A stretch of DNA of 64,000 bases from Albophoma yamanashiensis (lineage: Eukaryota; Ascomycota; Sordariomycetes; Hypocreales; Ophiocordycipitaceae), in NCBI GenBank assembly GCA_001600555.1, contig BCKH01000007.1:1620534-1684533 (forward strand). The letters run 5' to 3'. A model generated the notes under the pieces. The model made no database searches. It saw only the letters and a program-made list of their open reading frames with translations, and was not told the origin of the DNA. Within the stretch, counting starts at the first letter, position 1; every line of letters starts with the position of its first letter. This document shows, piece after piece, positions 24,074-34,748 of the stretch. Both the position numbers and the translations under genes were made by a program.

Positions 24074-25762
24074 TCACCTGCTGTACTGGATGCCCAGGCC
24101 AACCCTCTGATCTTCCGTCAACGGCCCGCCCACGCGCATTTTCTTGGTCGGGCTCCCGTACTCGCGCCTCGAGTCCCCCTCCACCCCACTGAATTTGCGC
24201 TTGTCCGTCCCGCCGCCACCGGAGCTGGACAGCAGCTTGGCCTGCATCCTGGCAGACTGCTCCACTGGCCCTGACGATCCGTCCCTCGATGGAGCCGAGC
24301 GGGCGCTGTCAAAACTCTTCCCTGGATGCCTACGCAGCATCTCCGTCGCAGCCTGGCTTGCTTGGCTGTCAAACACCTCTTCCTCATCCTTATCTCCTGC
24401 GCGCCGAAGGTGCCCGGACTGCGTTGTTCGAGAGTTGTGTGGCGTAAACGATTGAGCCGCCGCGGCAGATTCCAAGGCCTGTCTGGCCAGCTCTTCGTTG
24501 TCGTCGGCTGATATCGTACTCTCGCGGCTCTTGCGTCGTCGGTCGTGCTTCGATGTCGGGGTTGTCGGCACAAAGTGCTGCTGTGGATGTCGGACGCGCG
24601 GCTCGGTCTGGGCCACCAGATCAACAGAGGGCAGAAGGCCTGCGTCTCGGCCGCGGTTGACGGGTGTAGTGGGTAGAGACGACATGGACTGCGCATTGCG
24701 GTAATGCTTTGAGCTGTGTCGCTGGACAGCTCGGTGCGCGGAAATGGGCGTGGAAGGCTCGCTGTTGTTGTCCTGGCTCTGGCTCGCAGCCTGCAGCAAG
24801 GCCGACAGGCCATACTCGGGAACCTCGCGCTCGTCCCGGTGTGCCGATCTGGGAGTGTGGTGGGTAGCGACGCGGTGTTGCTGCGGCGTCGAGGCCGTAT
24901 GTTGCTTTGGCGTCAAGGCGCCATGAAAGATGCCGCCGGGGCTGCAGAGCATGTGGAAGTGCTCGCGGTTCTCGCGGATCCGCGTGAGGAGCAGGTCCCT
25001 CTCTTCAGCCAGGCCGATGGTCTCCTCCTCCTTCTGCTGGATGACCTTCTTGGCCGCCTTGAGCCGGCGATGGAGCATCTCGTTCTCCTCCATGGCCTCC
25101 TCGTACCACGTCTTCATCTGCAGGTACTTGGCCTGCGTCGACTCTGACGAGATGCTGAGCTCGCGGCGTGCCTCGCGAGTGTGCTCGGCCAGGCGCAGCG
25201 CGTCCACCTCCCTGCGCACCATGTCGTGCTCCACTGCGGCGCGCTTGGAGTCCTCCTCGGCCTGCATGCTCAGCAGGTTGTACTGCAGCCTGTGATGCGC
25301 AGTCTCCATCTTCAGCTTCTGCAGCTCGGCGACCGAGGCTTGCAGCATGGCGCGCAGCTCGTCGGTCGAAGCGTCGAGGACATGCTGCGAGGTCGGCGGC
25401 ACGTAGTCGGTGGCAGCGTCGCGCTCGCGGATGTTGTTCAGGATCGTGGCCGGCGGGGAGAAGAGGGATGAATGTTGTGACTGTGAAAAAGTGCGTCTGG
25501 CGGCGTTGTGGGCCGCGACCTGGCTGGACGGCGGCGGCGTAAGCGACGACGGTATCACCGTGGCGACTGGTCTTTCGTCGTTGGCCTCAGTCTTGAACGA
25601 CTGATTCGGGTCGATCGGGGAGCCGGGAATCTCGGTGGACGGCAGCGTGATCTGCGACGAGGACGGCGGGGGAGCGGCATCCCGAGGGGTGGCGGGCTCG
25701 ACAGGACTGGGGGCGTCGACGCCGTTGGGCTGACGAGCCTCGTGCTCAGCGTCCGACGCCAT
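24074..25762 (-). CDS. Conserved filamentous-fungal coiled-coil protein
   Basis: This is a single-exon gene of 562 aa from ATG 25762 (MASDAEHEARQ). The frame stays open upstream to 25927, but that extension is basic and unlike the family, so I chose the later start. Residues 1-120 are Pro/Ser-rich and disordered. Residues about 125-290 are a continuous coiled coil, with LDASTDELRAMLQASVAELQ and KMETAHHRLQYNLLSMQAEED being blocks I know to be conserved in ascomycete homologues, and then REHFHMLCSPGGIFHG. The C-terminal half is low complexity with many SP/TP sites (for example PTTPVNRG, PTTPTSKHDRRRKSR), which could be CDK or MAPK targets. A short ordered tail reads GSPTKKMRVGGPLTEDQRVGLGIQYS. 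Function is unknown; the tail and phosphosite density suggest a nuclear, cell-cycle-linked protein, which is inference. Confidence 0.82.
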   Translation of the reverse strand: MASDAEHEARQPNGVDAPSPVEPATPRDAAPPPSSSQITLPSTEIPGSPIDPNQSFKTEANDERPVATVIPSSLTPPPSSQVAAHNAARRTFSQSQHSSLFSPPATILNNIRERDAATDYVPPTSQHVLDASTDELRAMLQASVAELQKLKMETAHHRLQYNLLSMQAEEDSKRAAVEHDMVRREVDALRLAEHTREARRELSISSESTQAKYLQMKTWYEEAMEENEMLHRRLKAAKKVIQQKEEETIGLAEERDLLLTRIRENREHFHMLCSPGGIFHGALTPKQHTASTPQQHRVATHHTPRSAHRDEREVPEYGLSALLQAASQSQDNNSEPSTPISAHRAVQRHSSKHYRNAQSMSSLPTTPVNRGRDAGLLPSVDLVAQTEPRVRHPQQHFVPTTPTSKHDRRRKSRESTISADDNEELARQALESAAAAQSFTPHNSRTTQSGHLRRAGDKDEEEVFDSQASQAATEMLRRHPGKSFDSARSAPSRDGSSGPVEQSARMQAKLLSSSGGGGTDKRKFSGVEGDSRREYGSPTKKMRVGGPLTEDQRVGLGIQYSR

Positions 25763-26630
25763 GATGGAGGCACAGCCTGAAGAGCGGCGACACTTGGAGA
25801 TGGCAATGGAAGCCTGCGAGACGTCCCGGGGCACGGCAGCGGCGCTGATGCGTGCGTGCCCGACCTTCCAGCAGCTGCCTGAAGTCGTCCACGTGCGACG
25901 GGAATTCGGGCGCAGTCGGCCCAGCAAGCACGGCTCGTCAAGGATAGGAGCGCGGAAACAGGGACTGATGGCGTGAGGAGCAGCGGTGTGTGGTGGTGCG
26001 CGGTGTTGCGTCGAAGCCAGACGCGCGGGCGTTGTCGTGGTTGCGTGAGTTGCGTGCAGCGCAGCGCTGGGATCCGTGCGCTGGGATCCGTTGCTGGGGC
26101 GGAAAGTCGAGGGGCTGGCACCAAGCGGGCGCTAGGCCCAACACAGCGGTGCCGTCGCAGGCCGGGGACGCTTCCGGCCAGGACCAGGGTCAGCGCCCAG
26201 GGCACAGGGGTGCACCCTCGCTGTGTCTCACCGACAGTCACCGAGGGCCTTCGACGTTCACCTCCTCGCATCCATCACGCACCGCCTTGCGTCCCACGCC
26301 TCGGCAGGGCCCCTGTTGAACGGTCAATGCCGGCGAAGCAACGAGTTAATTCTAGCCTATCCATTCGCAATATCACAAATCCGGTCACCAATACTACCCG
26401 CTCCTGCAACTCCATGCCCCATGCCGTCCATCCATCCTCCTCCTGCGCGTGCTGTTCTGCCGAATGGACGGGAACGACTGTTGTGAACTTGTGCCTCGTA
26501 TCAGCTGTTGGCGTAATGGTATCGAATATGCTCTAAACATCCTTGCGCTCGGCTCTTCCCCCCTCACCCCTCGGATATATCGTCGGTTGTCAAAAGGCAT
26601 AGGTTCGCTGTCTTGGCGGCACCCTTCACT
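25763..26630. other. Promoter region of the coiled-coil gene
   Basis: This GC-rich region upstream of 25762 shows several overlapping frames without conserved motifs. A nearly exact direct repeat (gctgggatccgt and gctgggatccgtt) occurs near 26065-26090. Nothing else was recognised. Confidence 0.45.
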
Positions 26631-27029
26631 TCACACTGGCAGCACGCCGTCGGCTTCGTCACTGCAGCCATCGCTGCTGCACATGGTCGTGGCCTTTTCG
26701 TCCGCCAGCATTCGCACCGTATCCCCGCGAATTTGGCGCACGCGCTTGGCGATGCGCATGCCCAGCTTTCGCAGCCCCAGCAGCGGCATGATGACCGGCC
26801 ACAGCAGCAGCACGGCGAACCACCACAGCGCGACCAAGCCTTTGTCCCGACCTGTCCTACTGGATTCGAGATACCACAGCGGCACCCATCGCCCGGCCTT
26901 GCAGCGTCCGTTGAGGCACAGGACGCAGATGACCCCGGCCGTCAGCCAGCCGAAGACCGTCACCGGTATCATCACCTTCCATATCGCCTGCTGGGTGTAG
27001 ATTTCGTCGCGACGGAGCATCTCGCTCAT
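26631..27029 (-). CDS. Small two-span membrane protein
   Basis: The frame gives 132 aa from ATG 27029 (MSEMLRRDEIYTQQ) to a stop at 26631; an upstream in-frame ATG at 27095 would add 22 residues. Two hydrophobic segments are clear: VMIPVTVFGWLTAGVICVLCL (residues about 20-40) and ALWWFAVLLLWPVIMPLLGL (about 68-87). A Cys-bearing loop lies between them and an Arg/Lys-rich stretch follows (MRIAKRVRQIRG), which predicts a cytosolic C-terminus. No named family is recognised. A clean pair of spans with sensible charge distribution makes it a likely real gene, but no intron or homology confirms it. Confidence 0.5.
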   Translation of the reverse strand: MSEMLRRDEIYTQQAIWKVMIPVTVFGWLTAGVICVLCLNGRCKAGRWVPLWYLESSRTGRDKGLVALWWFAVLLLWPVIMPLLGLRKLGMRIAKRVRQIRGDTVRMLADEKATTMCSSDGCSDEADGVLPV

Positions 27030-27770
27030 GGCGGACAAAGGTGCTGACGGCGGTGACGTGGGCTTTGCTGGCCTTACTTTTCGAGAATTATGCAACAGCT
27101 TTGTCTGGCTGGGGAGATGGTTTGATCGGGGAGCTGTATGACTTTGCAGCGTTTCCTCCTCGACTTTATAGTCGGGCTGGCTCGCGGCCGTCGCTCGAGG
27201 ATGGCAGATAGGTCAGTCGACGATGCCCATTGCCATGAAGCTAGTTCCCGATTGAAGGTTGAGGCAAAAAGTCTACAGCCTCCCACGTTGTACGCCTTGC
27301 TCTTGCTTGCCTGGTTACGCTCAATGTTCTCGCCTCGCGGGTGAAGGCGCGGGGCGTGGCTGCGTCAGTGGTCATGCAGCAGGCCAAGCAACAGCAAGAG
27401 GATAGTTCGAGATGAGCCACCCTGAGTCCATATTGTAAACCTATCGGCGCCGTGGCGCATTGTTCAGGAATAAGGTTGTCGAAGACGCTCGAGGCACTGG
27501 CCATGTGACCGCACTGGAAGCAAGCATTCAAGGCGGACGAAGTCAATAATTCAAAGGCAACGCCCACCTGATACCACCCGGTACCTTGTCGCGCCAGACT
27601 TAAGCACTGATGTTGCCTATTACGTATTTTACAGTCCAGCAACCCAATGCTAAACTGCGCTCGCGTTTTCTATATTCCAAGCTTAGGCATCTCCGCGGGT
27701 GAAAGCACTTTCGCCAGAACCTTGCCAACCATGGCCTGCCAGCCCCTGCCGCGACTTTCCCCAGTCAGAC
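27030..27770. other. Intergenic spacer
   Basis: It separates two minus-strand genes and holds the promoter of the small membrane protein and the 3' flank of the LRR gene. The frame at 27241-27642 is Cys-rich but has no signal peptide or family motif, so I do not call it. Confidence 0.45.
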
Positions 27771-30700
27771 TCAATCCATGTCGTCGCCGCTATCGTCGCC
27801 ATTTTGCTCTTTCCAGGCATTCAGTTCCTCGATTGGCACTCGGTCCCGTAGCCAGCGCAGCGTTGCGTCGGTCCCGCGTTCCAAAATGCTCCACCTAGGC
27901 ACTTTGAACCTGTTTCCTGTCACCTCCATCCTCTGAAGCCCTTGTCTCCCACCCAATAAGCCAAGACGGGGGTTCAGCTGTGCGATGTCGTTGTTGGAAG
28001 CATCTACGATCCTCAACCCCCTGATTGATTCGGGCTCCAGGTCACTAAGCTGATTGTTTGACGCCAGCAGCACAGTCAACCGCGGGAAAGCCTGCTTCAG
28101 ATTCCCCGGCAGCGACGTCAAGCGATTGAGAGAAACGTCAATCTTGTCCAGCGCCGGTGCGCGCAGGTGGTTCGTCAGTGGCGCGAGGCTGACAATGTGG
28201 TTCGACGCGAGGCTGATCTCCCGTAACGCGGGCAGCTCCAGCTCTTCTTCCAGGAAGGCGGCACCAGCCAGCTGGTTGTAGGCCAGTGAAAGGGACGAGA
28301 GCGACGCATCAAAGTTTCCCAGGGAGCTCGGAATGCGTGTGAACAGGTTGTGGTGGAGCTGCGCTTGCCTCACCTGGTGCTGGGCCGCCACCTCGGAGCA
28401 CATGGCGGCGTCCAATGCCGACGACTCGGTTCGTGACCTGTCCAGCAGACCCCCCGGCTTAACTGGCCAAGTCTCCCTCGAAGTTGGTTGCGAGTCAGAC
28501 CGGGATCGAGCTGGTGAATGCGGTGCGGAGGTCGGTGGAGTGGCAAAATCCTCGTCTACATCAGAGTGACTATCACCATCTGGATCCTGAAGGATCCCGC
28601 GAGATTCGAAAGCCGCGTTCAGCTTACGACCCACATCCGTAAAGGGGTCCATCGCGTTCGTCACGGTGGAATGGCCGCCAGGCCCCTGGTACGGTGGTGG
28701 CGGCTCCAGTCTGCTAGCGAGCATGTCCTTGAGCTCATCCGTTGAAGCTGACACGAACTTCTTGTCTCGCAGAGGATTCCCTGTCAAGCGAATCATGGTT
28801 AAGCATTCCATCCGAGCTATCTCAGGCGGAACAACTCGAATATCGTTGCTGCCGAAGTCTGCGTGTCGCAGCTTTTCGAGGGTAGGAAAGCTGCCGGGGA
28901 TTTGAGAGATGTTATTCTCGTCGACGTTCAGCGTCAGTAGATTCGTCCAGGTGGTCATGTCTGGCAAGGCTTGGAGTCGGTTCATCGACAATGTAACTGC
29001 GTGGACGACTGGCAGACTGATGCCAGATTCGGGAGACACCAGGTGCGTCAACGCATTCGAGGACGCATCGAGTGTCTGGAGACGGGGAAGCGACCCAATA
29101 GACCCGTGGATAAGCGTGCCGGAGAGCCTGTTCTTTCTCACCGCCAGCTCGGTCAGCGGCAGCTTTGCGAGGCCATCAAACGGAAGCGACTCAAAATTAT
29201 TTTCGCTCAAGTTGAGGATACGCAAATGCAGCAAGCGCTCGACGTCTTCTGGCAAGGCCGAGATGCTGTTTCCGTGCAAGTCGAGAATCTCCAGAGACCC
29301 CAGGTGCGCAAGGGTCGGGCTCAGGGGGCCGGAAAGTCGATTTTTGGACAGCTTGAGGTCTCGGAGAGCCGTCATTTGAGAAATTATGTCGAGAGAAGCA
29401 TTATCGAGACGATTCGATGACTGCACCACTGTAAGCTTTACATTTTGCTGGCGCACAAATATGAATACGCACCAGGTTGAGTGATGTTAGATGAGCCAGC
29501 CGGCGGAACCCAAGAGGCACGGCAACTAGCAGGTTTCCGTGCAGATCAAGTGTCTCTAGGCCGCCAAATATATTTCCTGGGCTGTCTTCATCGTCTTCAA
29601 ATGATTCTAGCCCCACGTCAGGGAAGGCCACATCGTCTAGTGTCTCAAGTTCGTTGTCCGCGGCCACAAGCCTTGTCAGGTCTACACTCTCGGCCCAACT
29701 ACCGTCTTGAGCTCCCATACTTGCCAGATCGTACATCTTCATGACCTCTTCGGGAATCTGCTTGAGTCCAAGTGCTGCAATATTGAGACGTCCAGACCGC
29801 CTACCCGCAGCCACGCGCTGCTTGAGCAGCATTGTGCCTTAGTCCTCGCCTCGTCGCAAGTTGAAAGGATCTTCATGTTCCGCGCCGAAGTCGAAGCCAC
29901 CCCCAGGCGGGACGGATACTCCTGTGAGAACAGATTGAGCCTGATGAGATGCCGCCTCCTTTCTGGCCGCGGCTCGCTTCGCAGCTTTAGCTTTGGCAAT
30001 CTGATCTCGCAATGCTGCGGAAGATTTGCGCATTGACAAGGATTTGGCAGATGTGCTCGCAGGAGGACAGGGTGCGATAGTCCCATCCCACGGGGTGGTG
30101 GCTGCTTGCTCGAGATTTATCAAGGTATGCATCGGTTCCTCTGAATCTCCGGAAGTTTGGGTCAAAGCAGTTTGGGTCAAAGCGGGTAGAGATGGCTTTC
30201 TAAACAGCCCGTTGACCGAATCTCTAGACTTAAGAGGCCTTGCTGCCACCGTCTTAGCTGCAGGCTTAAACGAGGCTCGCCCATTTAACTTTTTCCCTGG
30301 ACAGGAGCTTTCGTCTTCGGGGCAGCCCAACATTGAAGATGCATGGTTTTTTGACGAAGAGATCATCGAACCTCCAGCTGGCATCGCCCTGGGCTTCGGG
30401 GTCTTAGCAATCACCGTCTCAGGCCGTTTCTCAGGCGTCCCGCTGATTGCCGAAAGAGTGGGTTTAAAGGGGCTGAGGGGGGCGCGAAGGCTTGATTCCA
30501 TCGAGTTCTCCTGGTCTGCACAAGAACTCGGTCCGCTATCTTGCCGTGGCTGATCCCGGCCAGACTCATCCGATGTGTAGCTGGATCCAGGCCGCGAGTT
30601 GCAGCTTCCAGCCCTTGATTTCGGTCTTCCTTGATCGTAGAAGGAGGAGGGCCTCTTAGTCATTGCTGGTGACGAAGGAAGCAGGGCCAGTGTCTCCATC

Positions 30701-31263
30701 GTGCGCTCGGCAAGCGACGATCGCGCCTTCGTAGCTCTGGGCGTCGAAAGCGTCGCATTCTGAGCTGGTAAACCTTCTGACACAGTTCTTTTGTCGGCTT
30801 TCCGAAGGCCATCGTCTACGTAGCACGAATATGTGTCAGCGTCAGGAACAGGGCCTCGAGTGAACGGTTGTTGAGGAGCCGTGTTTGTTAGGCGTTGGGG
30901 CTGAGCCAGAACGCGGGACGACTTCGGTTTCGCAATTGTAGACGGCGCCTTGGGCTTAATGGCTGGTGACGACTGAGCAGCGCTCGGGCGGAGCTGGTCT
31001 CGGGATGGGGTTGTTCGCAGGGGGCTCGCATTGCTGGCGACGGGGCGCAGCTGACCCCGCGATGTCGCAGCTCGAAGCTTTGGAGGATGTAGGTCGCGCC
31101 CGGCGGCGATGCCGCTACCGAGGCTCTCTCTTGACGGTGCTCGGCGGACCGATGACGGGCCAGGGATGCTCGACGCAGGCCTCGGAATACTCGAGGTTGG
31201 TCTCGCCAAGGGAAGCCGTGAGAGGCGCGGGGTGCTGCTCGGTCGATCCTGCGAGGCATCCAT
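27771..31263 (-). CDS. LRRC40-like leucine-rich repeat protein, interrupted by an in-frame TAA
   Basis: The gene starts at ATG 31263 (MDASQDRPSSTPRLSRL) and ends at 27771, with one clear intron at 29422-29473 joining LTSLNL to SSNRLD. The N-terminal 440 residues are disordered and Ser/Pro-rich. A conserved linker DFGAEHEDPFN follows, then RRSGRLNIAALGLKQIP, WAESVDLTRLVAADNEL, and about 18-20 LRR units. The end, NRFKVPRWSILERGT plus WLRDRVP, matches the C-terminus of animal LRRC40. A TAA at 29839-29841 lies in frame between RRGED and GTMLLKQR, inside this otherwise continuous protein of about 1,146 codons. Either the stop is a real nonsense change or an assembly error, or an unannotated 102-nt intron (donor GTATCC near 29930, acceptor CAG near 29821) removes it. 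An ATG three codons after the stop could allow a separate LRR-only protein. Confidence 0.85.
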
Positions 31264-32188
31264 CTGCGCCACGCAGCCGTGATGTTAGTGCTCTGCGTGT
31301 CTCACTGTCTTCTACAATTGACATACCGGTGCTCAGGCGTCTATTGGAGTCAAAAGTAAACGAAAAGTCAACGACTTGGAGCTTTCGGGAGCTTCGTGAG
31401 GATGCCAGGAAGCTGTCGGAGGCGAAGCAGGCAAGTAAACAGCGGGCGGTCAGAGCCAATGCGAAGCGATGGTTAGCGTCGATATCTCATGGCCTCCGAG
31501 GCAGCCTGAACAGCTCTAAGAATGCCGGGGACGAGCTTGATGCGGCACGTCGGACGAGCAGCCGGACAGGTCTGGGACCGAATGGAGAGCTGCGCCGGGG
31601 TGTCTGCACGCGGCTGAAGACACGCGATGCTAGCGAGCCGGCAGCTGGACCCTGGCAAAAGGGGGGCCCGTCAAGATGCGGTCCGGGTTGATGTCACGTG
31701 GTTCCCAATCTAGTGAGGGGAACGAAGAGGCATATGGGCCAACAGGTCAAATTGCTTGTCGTTTAGTAGCACCCCCATGGTGCTCGTGACGCGTATGTGA
31801 GGCTCCTCTTGTCCGCATTCATATGCTGCAGGAGCAAAGAACACACGCTGATCTGATGAATATAAAGTTGGTCAAGGTGGCTGCTGACCCACAGCCGGCG
31901 GCGTGCCACTGCCGAGGTGTGGTGGGGCATCGATCAACGGAATTGGATGGATGGCCGGCCAAGTCTTGGAATCCGAGACTTTGATCACCCCGTACCTCGA
32001 TCGAGACAACACCAGAATAAGGTGCTCGCAGAAATAATGCACGTGCGGAATGCGATAGATTAGAGATTGGGATGTATCATATCATTTAGGAGTGTCTAGT
32101 TGCAAAGGCGTATCAAACGCAACACAAAACTTCCACATCTCTGGCCCCAACAACAGCCCATTAGGAAGACACGAAGCCGTCCGCTATC
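31264..32188. other. Intergenic region upstream of the LRR gene
   Basis: It holds the LRR gene promoter and the 3' flank of the DUF2293 gene. A CACGTG palindrome, a possible bHLH site, occurs near 31694-31699. The frames present are short and lack motifs. Confidence 0.45.
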
Positions 32189-33103
32189 TCAACAATCATC
32201 ATCATCAATGGTTATTACAATAGGCTTTCCACCTCCTTGGCCGTCTTCGTCGTCGGACGGCCCCCATGAGCCGTCACTGCCAGAGTCGTCGGCACACTCC
32301 TCGTCCGAGTCTGAAATCTCAATAACCTCGTGCTGACTGCTGACCCTGTTCTTCAGTTGCTTGGTACACGCAAATGAAGGCGGGCGTGCCTGTGCAAACT
32401 CAAGATCAGGCTTGTGTTTCGGTCCCTGGCATTTCGCATGCTGAGTGACTGTGGTCGGCAATTCCACATGTTTGGCTCTCCTAGCATTGCCTCCGCCCCT
32501 CCTCGCTCTGGCTGCTGGTCGCGCGACGGGCCCCTTGCTCGACTTGGTCTTCGTTTCCCGAACGGGATCCCCTCCCCATGATTGCAAGATTCGGGAGACC
32601 TCATTTTGCACGGCCTTTCGAGATACCGCACGGTCTCTGATACTGTCCATCATTTCGTCGTACGGCGTGTGGCAGTGCCGAACGTGCGCTCCGACAGCCA
32701 GGCGAACTTTATCGTCCATGTCCAACTTCCCCGCCCGCCCGACCCGCCCACTTCGCTTTTTCAATGCTCGCTTGAGCACCTTGGCCATCTCCTCGGGAGG
32801 TATTTGTGGAAACAGTCGTCGAATGGCATGCTGAAACCGCTCCTCAATGCCCTCGTCGCGCTTGGCCACCGCTGCCTGCCGCGTGGTCCTCGTCTCGTGC
32901 TCTTCGGCGATGACCTTGTCAAGTATCCATTTCGGTGCCCGGAGACCTACAGGCACCCTGCGCGAATAGACGACATAGAGCGTCTCCTTCGACGCGTGAG
33001 TCATTCGACGGCAGAGCGCTGTCATGAACGGGTTGCCCTTCTTGAGGAAGCCGTACCCATCTGGCATCGGCGACCGCTGGGAGACCATTGGCTCCGGCGG
33101 CAT
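32189..33103 (-). CDS. DUF2293 domain protein with SUMO-interaction-like tail
   Basis: This is a single-exon 304-aa protein starting at 33103 (MPPEPMVSQRS). The N-terminal 45 residues match the fungal pattern of this family (PMPDGYGFLKKGNPFMTALCRRMTHASKETLYVV as a spaced block). DUF2293 follows at about residues 80-170: a helix FQHAIRRLFPQIPPEE, then ALKKRSGRVGRAGKLDMDDKV and AHVRHCHTPYDE. A basic region with RPAARARRGGG lies next, and the tail is acidic with two hydrophobic-acidic motifs, EVIEISDSDEE and PIVITIDDDD. These look like SUMO-interaction motifs flanked by possible CK2 sites. The domain has no established activity. Basic patches and SIM-like tail suggest a nuclear role, which is inference. 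Confidence 0.88.
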   Translation of the reverse strand: MPPEPMVSQRSPMPDGYGFLKKGNPFMTALCRRMTHASKETLYVVYSRRVPVGLRAPKWILDKVIAEEHETRTTRQAAVAKRDEGIEERFQHAIRRLFPQIPPEEMAKVLKRALKKRSGRVGRAGKLDMDDKVRLAVGAHVRHCHTPYDEMMDSIRDRAVSRKAVQNEVSRILQSWGGDPVRETKTKSSKGPVARPAARARRGGGNARRAKHVELPTTVTQHAKCQGPKHKPDLEFAQARPPSFACTKQLKNRVSSQHEVIEISDSDEECADDSGSDGSWGPSDDEDGQGGGKPIVITIDDDDC

Positions 33104-33584
33104 TGCGATTCGGACTCAAATGCGACAGAGCCTCGTGCCGTATTCATGGTCAGAGCTGACAACCATACATGTGTATTGAAAGATTGGCGGAACTCCTGTG
33201 CCGGCGATGGATGCGACAGGGGAGCCCGTCACGACGTGCTGGCCTGGCCGTACATGGCAGTCGAAGGTCTTTGCAGGGGTCCCGCTTGGTTTCGTAAGCA
33301 GATTTCTCTTCCTGCTATTATGCTCGAGAGTCTCGACTTTGCCCTCCGCATCAACTTCTCAGCAATGCAGAATATGTGGGGGGGAAACTCAAACTAGCTG
33401 TCATAAATAATTACAGAATATTGAATCCGTTGACCTTTTTTTGCATTGTTGTAGCAGTCGTGCGTGGTGTTTAAAATACTGTGACCTAGCGGCTGTACGT
33501 TCATGAGGGCCCTCACCAACTAAGATCTCTCCCCTCGCACGATCTTGAGGAGATAGACCGCCCACATCGTCCAATAAATCCGGG

Positions 33585-33722
33585 CAGGAAACGGGGCCCG
33601 TTTCCTGTGTCCCCACAAAGACGCGAATGTCGAAATGGAACCCGTTTCGCGGGGAAGAATGCGCAGAGTGGTTAGAGCTCACCGAAGCGAGTGGCTGTGA
33701 GGTGGAAACGGGCCACGTTTCC
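33585..33722. repeat. Three related GAAACGGG/CCCGTTTC palindromes
   Basis: A perfect inverted repeat with 11-bp arms and a one-base centre lies at 33585-33607 (caggaaacggg, g, cccgtttcctg). A second, imperfect copy is at 33631-33649 (cgaaatgg...ccgtttcg) and a third at 33704-33722 (ggaaacg...cgtttcc). All share the GAAACGGG core. Their role is unknown: mobile-element ends, hairpins or binding sites are all possible. Confidence 0.7.
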
Positions 33723-34621
33723 CGACACAATCCTAGAGAGGTCCTCATGCAGCTATGATAGGCAAGAGATTACCTTAGTGCAGTACTCAATGCCTTATCA
33801 CTCCAGATTATGCATTGCTTACTACGGGCCTCCGAAAGCTGCGCTATCTTCGCCGCGCCGTTCTGAACAGAGCTTGTACAGAGGTTAGGCGGCGGGTTTT
33901 GGCGTGCGTGTGGAGGTGGTTGCTGTTCAAAATTTTAGTGTTTTGCGACAAGGAATTATCAATGGGTTAGCAATGTGTTAGATTTGAAAAGGGTTACGGT
34001 TTCTAGAAGCTTTTGCTCGAGCTTGGGACGAGGTAGAAATTATTTCTGAGGGATTCAGACAAATCGATCCTCGGAGACGTGAGAACATAATGTTCCAAAT
34101 TAATTTACCTTATGTAAATGCTGCTTACTAGGGAAGCAGGAAGCCGTGCGGCTCACCATGCAGTATGTTATGTTGCTTGTTCAATTTCAGATTCGTTTTG
34201 TCATAGGAAATACAAGGGAACGGCGACCAGGAACATAAGGATATCAACCCGAATTATCATCCGATTAACTGGGATGTCAGTTGAGCAAATACATGAGTTG
34301 CGTTAGTGATGCAAGGATCGCGTCCATAGCCATCTTCAACCCTGCTCAATCGGTAACGATGTACGGAGCATGATACCGTAACTATCGCCGAGCATTGAAG
34401 CCTTAATCAACAGGGCGACCGTAAATTGATTAAAGCCTTACCCCTAATGGCTGCACAATCAGCTGACCGTGGCGCTCGTTATACACACTGCGTCTTGGCA
34501 CACTGACTCATCACATTCTACTGCTGAACTGTCTTTGAAACCGGGGGTTTTTACATAATGTATTCATGTCGCTATTTTAAAACTGCTGGAAATCCAACGC
34601 TGTAACGACCTTTACTAGGCC

Positions 34622-34630
34622 TATAAAATA
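34622..34630 (+). promoter_or_regulatory. TATA box of the knottin-like gene
   Basis: TATAAAATA lies 119 nt before the start codon at 34749 and would place transcription start near 34655. A strong TATA box is consistent with inducible expression. Confidence 0.5.
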
Positions 34631-34748
34631 GACGAGTCACCTCCGCTTCATCCAACGCCGCATCTGAGCACGCCGCTATCCTACAGAAGAGCTTTTATGC
34701 AAGGACTCGACTTGCTCCATACTTTTGTTTTCAAGGCCTTTTGCCAAC

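Larger units (their letters stand above)
33104..34748. other. AT-rich accessory spacer
   Basis: Composition drops sharply to AT-rich after about 33.9 kb. No intact gene is seen before the knottin-like gene. The segment 33.58-33.73 kb carries three related palindromes, listed separately. A possible eroded transposon cannot be excluded, but no transposase motif is visible. Confidence 0.45.

Noticed and set aside
24074..25927. Upstream start of the coiled-coil gene at 25927
   Set aside because: The 55 extra residues are basic and unlike the conserved N-terminus; ATG 25762 is preferred.
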